DNA from: Bacteroidales bacterium
Lineage (GTDB): Bacteria; Bacteroidota; Bacteroidia; Bacteroidales; UBA932
Direction: 5' to 3'
Length of the DNA: 25,338 nucleotides
Assembly: GCA_016285215.1 (NCBI GenBank)
Contig: JAEEQI010000010.1
Span: forward strand, 1 to 25,338
The notes under the pieces were generated by a model that did no database searches, had not been told where the DNA came from, and saw only the letters and a list, made by a program, of their open reading frames with translations. Positions 21,559 through 25,338 of the stretch are shown piece by piece; the first letter of the stretch is position 1, and each line of letters opens with the position of its first letter. The position numbers were made by a program, and so were the translations under genes.

Positions 21559-22856
21559 GACCCGGACGGCTCATATACTGGATTCTCCCCCTGGTGATTC
21601 TCCAGGTGGCAGGCTGCTGGCTGTATCTGCGCGGTCAGGGAGAGAAGGCGTTGGACCCGCTCCTGGATATGCCCGAACCGGTCATCCCCGTAGACTGGGT
21701 GGAAGACCTCAACTCCTCCATTGACAACGAGCTCTCCAATCTCCCCGCCATGGACCAGGTGGTAGACAGCTTTATGCGCTTCTGGTCCCTCAAGGGCGTA
21801 TCGCTGGCCGTCGTGAGAAACGACTCCCTCCTCTACGCCCGCGGATACGGAAAGGCCGATCCTTCCACCCCTATGACCCCCGGCACCACCCTGCGCCTGG
21901 CCTCGGTGTCCAAGCTTCTCACAGCCATTGGCATTATGCGGCTGCAGGAAGAGGGCAAGGTGTTTTTGGAGACGCCGGTCTTTGGCCCGTTTGGCGTTCT
22001 CAACGAGTACGACCGTTACATCAAGGACGACAATTACTATCTGATGACGGTGGGGCACCTGCTGCGCCACCAGGGCGGCTTCACCACCCGCGGTGGAGAC
22101 GTAATGTTCTCTACCCAGAAGTTTATGCAGAAACACGGGCTGTCGGAGCCCCCGTCTTCGGAATTTCTGGTGCGCAAGGAAGTAGCCCGTCCCCTGCAGT
22201 TCGAGCCCGGAACCTCACAGGAATACTCCAACTTTGGCTACCTGCTGCTCTCTATGATCATTGAGAAGGTGGCCGGGATGCCTTACGAGCAATATATGCA
22301 GAAAGAGGTCTTTGAACCGGCCCACTGCCACGGCTTCCGTTTGGGAGGAGACTACCTCCAGGACCGCCTCCCCGGAGAGACCCGCTACTTTGTGCAGCCC
22401 GATGACCAGCCCGTCGTTTCCTTTGACGGAAAGTACGCATCGGCCATCCGCTGCTATGGCGGCAACTACATTTCCGGCCTGTACGGCGCCGGCGGCTGGA
22501 TTGGTTCCACCGTAGAACTGGCCCGTCTGGTCAGCTCCATCGACGGTGTGGGGCCCGTTCCGGACCTGCTGGATCCCTTCAGCATCCGCCAGATGACGGT
22601 CTGGTACGACGACGAAACCTTCGGCCTGGGCTGGCTGGACTGCCGCCCCGACGGCGAGTGGACCCGCACCGGTTCCTTTGCCGGAACTTCGGCCCTTATC
22701 AAGAAATACGCCGACGGCGAAATGTGGATCCTGGTCACCAACACCTCCACCTGGCGCGGTTCCCGCTTCACGCGCAACACCGGTGCCCTCTGCTTCAATC
22801 TCCGAAGCAGATTCGACAGTCAGTTACCCAAGCGGGATTTGTTCAGAAGCAATTAA
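21555..22856 (+). CDS. Beta-lactamase-fold serine hydrolase, membrane-anchored
   Basis: This 433-residue protein belongs to the class C beta-lactamase/penicillin-binding-protein-like family. The N-terminus is a hydrophobic anchor that also contains a lipobox-like VAGC (Cys21), so it is probably attached to the periplasmic side of a membrane. The catalytic SxxK motif is SVSK (Ser117, Lys120), and the second motif is Tyr224-Ser-Asn226. The third motif, usually (H/K)TG, appears as RTG (371-373) in 'RTGSFAGTSALI'. Peptidase, esterase or peptidoglycan roles are possible; resistance cannot be inferred. The start is GTG at 21555, overlapping the stop of the kinase-like gene by 4 bases. It ends exactly at the stop of the convergent epimerase gene. 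Confidence 0.92.
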   Translation: MRPGRLIYWILPLVILQVAGCWLYLRGQGEKALDPLLDMPEPVIPVDWVEDLNSSIDNELSNLPAMDQVVDSFMRFWSLKGVSLAVVRNDSLLYARGYGKADPSTPMTPGTTLRLASVSKLLTAIGIMRLQEEGKVFLETPVFGPFGVLNEYDRYIKDDNYYLMTVGHLLRHQGGFTTRGGDVMFSTQKFMQKHGLSEPPSSEFLVRKEVARPLQFEPGTSQEYSNFGYLLLSMIIEKVAGMPYEQYMQKEVFEPAHCHGFRLGGDYLQDRLPGETRYFVQPDDQPVVSFDGKYASAIRCYGGNYISGLYGAGGWIGSTVELARLVSSIDGVGPVPDLLDPFSIRQMTVWYDDETFGLGWLDCRPDGEWTRTGSFAGTSALIKKYADGEMWILVTNTSTWRGSRFTRNTGALCFNLRSRFDSQLPKRDLFRSN

Positions 22857-23927
22857 CTACTCCGCCCCAAAACGGAAGATGGTATTGGAGTGGTAGGTCT
22901 GGGAGGGAGCAATCTCTATGGAAGGGAAGTTGGGATGGTTGATGGCATCGGGCCAGGCCTGGGCTTCCAGCACCAGGGAGCTGCGGTAGGTCAGCGGTTT
23001 TCCATTCTTTCCATTCTCGGAACCGTTAAAGAAATTGCCGCTGTAAACCTGCAGGCCGGGCTGGTCTGTAATCACTTCCACGGTTCGGCCGGTCACGGGA
23101 TCTTTCACCAGACAGACACTGCGGAAACCTTCTCCATCCAGACACCAGTTGTTGTCATATTCAAAGTCCCCGATGGGACGGGCGGTGCGGAAATCGAAAG
23201 GCGTCCCTTCCACGGGAGCAATCTCTCCGGTGGCAATGAGCAGCGAATCCACCGGTGTATAGGCCTGGGCGTGGATGGTCATCAGATAGTCGTTCACCGT
23301 ACCGTTGCCTTCTCCGCGCAGGCAGAAGAAGGGATGGTGCGCAATATTGAGGATGGTGCGCTTGTTGGTGGTGCCTTCAATGACCACTTTGAAATCTGCG
23401 TAAGAAATGGAATAGGTGATACTGAGATTGCGGTTGCCGGGGAAGCCGTCGTGGCCGTGGGGCAGCAGCAGAGACAGCGTGATGGAAGTATCGTTATGGG
23501 ATTCCACCGTCCAGGGGCACATATCCAGTCCCCTGTAACCGCCGTGCAGAGTGGTGACGCCGTTTTCGTTGGCGTCGGTGTGCCAGGTTTCTCCTTCCAT
23601 CTTGAAGGAGGCATTGCGGATGCGGTTGGCCACCGGACCCACGGTGGCGCCCAGAAAGCGCTCACCCACCGGCTTTACATAGGCATCCAGGTTATTGTGT
23701 CCCACTACTATATCGGCGTACTGGCCATCCCGGTCCCGGGTATACATAGATACCACGCGCGCGCCAAAATTGGTGACCTGCACGGTAATGTCACGGTTCT
23801 GAAGGGTGTACAAATCAATGGGAACGCCCGATACTTCTCCCTGGAAGGCTTTACGGGAAACCAAAGCGGGGCGGGAGCTGCAGGACAACGCGATTACAGC
23901 CACGCAAAGGGTTAAGAGCTTTCTCAT
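22857..23927 (-). CDS. galM: Aldose 1-epimerase (galactose mutarotase), exported lipoprotein
   Basis: This 356-residue enzyme interconverts alpha and beta anomers of hexoses such as galactose. The N-terminus is a lipoprotein signal peptide with lipobox ALSC (Cys16), so it acts outside the cytoplasm. The fold is marked by GATVGPVANRI (93-103), LHGG (127-130), the motif NIAHHPFF (194-201) with the catalytic His198, and Glu321 (LVLEAQAWPDA), the expected general base. The NxxNH motif of most members reads NxxHH here. Two bases separate its start from the end of ettA, suggesting a shared transcript. A role in handling polysaccharide breakdown products is likely, though no glycosidase is nearby. 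Confidence 0.93.
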   Translation of the reverse strand: MRKLLTLCVAVIALSCSSRPALVSRKAFQGEVSGVPIDLYTLQNRDITVQVTNFGARVVSMYTRDRDGQYADIVVGHNNLDAYVKPVGERFLGATVGPVANRIRNASFKMEGETWHTDANENGVTTLHGGYRGLDMCPWTVESHNDTSITLSLLLPHGHDGFPGNRNLSITYSISYADFKVVIEGTTNKRTILNIAHHPFFCLRGEGNGTVNDYLMTIHAQAYTPVDSLLIATGEIAPVEGTPFDFRTARPIGDFEYDNNWCLDGEGFRSVCLVKDPVTGRTVEVITDQPGLQVYSGNFFNGSENGKNGKPLTYRSSLVLEAQAWPDAINHPNFPSIEIAPSQTYHSNTIFRFGAE

Positions 23928-23929
23928 AC

Positions 23930-25338
23930 TTATTCCATTAATTTCTTGTACTTGAAGCGCTTGGGCTCGGTGTCTCCCAGACGCATCTTCCGGTTCTCTT
24001 CATACTCCTGGTAGTTGCCTTCAAAGAACACCACCTGGCCGTCTCCTTCGTAGGCCAGGATGTGGGTGGCAATACGGTCCAGGAACCAGCGGTCGTGGCT
24101 CACTACCACGGCGCAGCCGGCAAAGCCGTCCAGACCTTCTTCCAGGGCGCGGATGGTGTTTACATCCACGTCGTTGGTAGGTTCGTCCAGCAGGAGTACG
24201 TTGCCTTCGTCCTTTAAGGTCAGGGCCAGGTGCAGGCGGTTGCGTTCACCGCCGGAGAGCACGCCGCACTTCTTCTCCTGGTCGGCCCCGGAGAAGTTGA
24301 AACGGGACACCCAGGCGCGGGCGTTCACATCGCGGCCGCCCATACGCACCCATTCGGAATTGCCCGCTATGGTCTCGTAGACCGTCTTGTCGGGGTCAAT
24401 GCTGCGGTGCTGCTGGTCCACATAGGAGATCTTGACCGTTTCTCCAATCTCAATGGTTCCGCTGTCCGGCTGCTCGATGCCCATAATGAGGCGGAAGAGC
24501 GTGGTCTTACCGGCGCCGTTGGGGCCAATCACACCCACGATGCCTGCCGGGGGCAGCTCAAAGGTCAGGTGTTCAAAGAGGAGTTTGTCTCCGTAGGCTT
24601 TGGACACATCGTTGAAACGGATGACCTTGTTGCCCAGGTGCGGTCCGTTGGGGATATAGATTTCCAGATTGGCTTCTTTCTGTTTGGCGTCTGCGGCAGC
24701 CAGCTTCTCGTAGGCTCCCAGACGGGCTTTCTGCTTGGCCTGACGGGCCTTGGGCGCCATACGCACCCATTCGAGCTCCCGTTCCAGGGTCTTGCGGCGC
24801 TTGCTTTCGGCCTTTTCTTCCATAGCCAGGCGCTTGGTCTTCTGGTCCAGCCAGGAGGAGTAATTGCCCTTCCAGGGAATGCCTTCTCCGCGGTCCAGTT
24901 CCAGGATCCAGCCGGCCACGTTGTCCAGGAAGTAACGGTCGTGCGTGACGGCAATGACCGTACCCTTGTACTGCTGCAGGTGGGCTTCCAACCATTGGAT
25001 GGACTCGGTGTCCAGATGGTTGGTGGGCTCGTCCAGGAGGAGCACGTCGGGCTCGCTCAGGAGCAGGCGGCACAGGGCCACGCGGCGGCGTTCACCGCCG
25101 GAAAGCTCTTTGATCTTCTGGTCCGAAGGCGGGCACTGGAGCGCATCCATAGCCCTTTCCAGCTTGGAGTCAATCTCCCAGCCGTTCACGTGGTCAATCT
25201 TTTCCGTGAGTTCTCCCTGGCGCTCGATGAGGCGGTTCATCTCGTCGTCGTCCATGGGTTCCATGAACTTGAGGGAGATGTCGTTGTACTCCTGCAAGAT
25301 GTCCATAACCTCCTGCACGCCTTCCTGCACTACCTCCA
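23930..25338 (-). CDS. ettA: Energy-dependent translational throttle protein EttA (5' end beyond window)
   Basis: EttA is an ABC-F ATPase that binds the ribosomal E site and gates the first peptide bond according to ATP/ADP level. About 469 C-terminal residues are present. The frame is open to base 25338, and roughly 90 residues, including the first Walker A, lie outside. Visible are the first signature LSGGERRRVALC with LLLDEPTNHLD, the linker with the family-typical charged 'KRRKTLERELEWVRMAPKAR' segment, the second Walker A GPNGAGKTT, the second signature LSGGERNR with LLLDEPTNDVD, and a C-terminal tail. The linker and 'NSEWVRMGGRDVNAR' insertion are characteristic of EttA rather than Uup or YbiT. 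It is followed at once by galM. Confidence 0.95.
   Translation of the reverse strand, partial: EVVQEGVQEVMDILQEYNDISLKFMEPMDDDEMNRLIERQGELTEKIDHVNGWEIDSKLERAMDALQCPPSDQKIKELSGGERRRVALCRLLLSEPDVLLLDEPTNHLDTESIQWLEAHLQQYKGTVIAVTHDRYFLDNVAGWILELDRGEGIPWKGNYSSWLDQKTKRLAMEEKAESKRRKTLERELEWVRMAPKARQAKQKARLGAYEKLAAADAKQKEANLEIYIPNGPHLGNKVIRFNDVSKAYGDKLLFEHLTFELPPAGIVGVIGPNGAGKTTLFRLIMGIEQPDSGTIEIGETVKISYVDQQHRSIDPDKTVYETIAGNSEWVRMGGRDVNARAWVSRFNFSGADQEKKCGVLSGGERNRLHLALTLKDEGNVLLLDEPTNDVDVNTIRALEEGLDGFAGCAVVVSHDRWFLDRIATHILAYEGDGQVVFFEGNYQEYEENRKMRLGDTEPKRFKYKKLME

Overview
The window is a gene-dense stretch of a moderately GC-rich Bacteroidales chromosome. Evidence for this is the recurring TAnnTTTG-type -7 promoter elements, mostly absent Shine-Dalgarno sites, Bacteroidetes-restricted families (DUF4492 before cydAB, DUF3822 next to rsmD, fimbrillin-like lipoproteins) and surface lipoproteins with acidic residues after the lipid cysteine. 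A Rikenellaceae or RC9/Cryptobacteroides-like gut lineage is plausible, but only by inference. No tRNA, rRNA, insertion sequence, integrase or CRISPR array is visible, and no gap over 300 bases lacks a gene.

Region 1 (1-5402, minus strand) is the accessory part and the most interesting. It is a tight operon encoding, in transcription order, a small membrane protein (5374-5219), a 40-residue peptide (5241-5119), a fimbrillin-like lipoprotein (5106-4213), a secreted glycine-repeat protein (4209-2302), a second 41-residue peptide (2268-2143), a secreted GLUG-motif protein (2129-102) and a second lipoprotein that runs off the window (98-1). The two peptides share 21 of their first 24 residues, a 49-nt identical DNA block and a conserved upstream leader, then diverge in their tails. 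The two large proteins share a layout and a C-terminal domain but have unrelated centres. This looks like a duplicated surface-structure module with domain swapping.

Region 2 (5403-6605, plus) is a divergently transcribed membrane protein of about seven helices with a C-terminal AraC-type DNA-binding domain. TTGTAAA-like repeats lie in the shared intergenic region, making it the natural candidate regulator of region 1.

Region 3 (6610-8722) holds a CoA-transferase and mazG, divergent from a compact shared promoter with nested -7 elements and an inverted repeat.

Region 4 (8810-16819, minus) is a housekeeping block. It encodes a pilin-like hypothetical protein, DUF3822, RsmD, CstA and a HerA-like DUF853 ATPase, then, from its own promoter, DUF4492-CydA-CydB, a high-affinity quinol oxidase for microaerobic respiration.

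Region 5 (16923-22856, plus) is one overlapping operon: nrnA, two FKBP-type lipoproteins, a MATE exporter, a cytidylate-kinase-like protein and a beta-lactamase-fold serine hydrolase.

Region 6 (22857-25338, minus) has ettA (5' end outside the window) followed by an exported, lipid-anchored aldose 1-epimerase.
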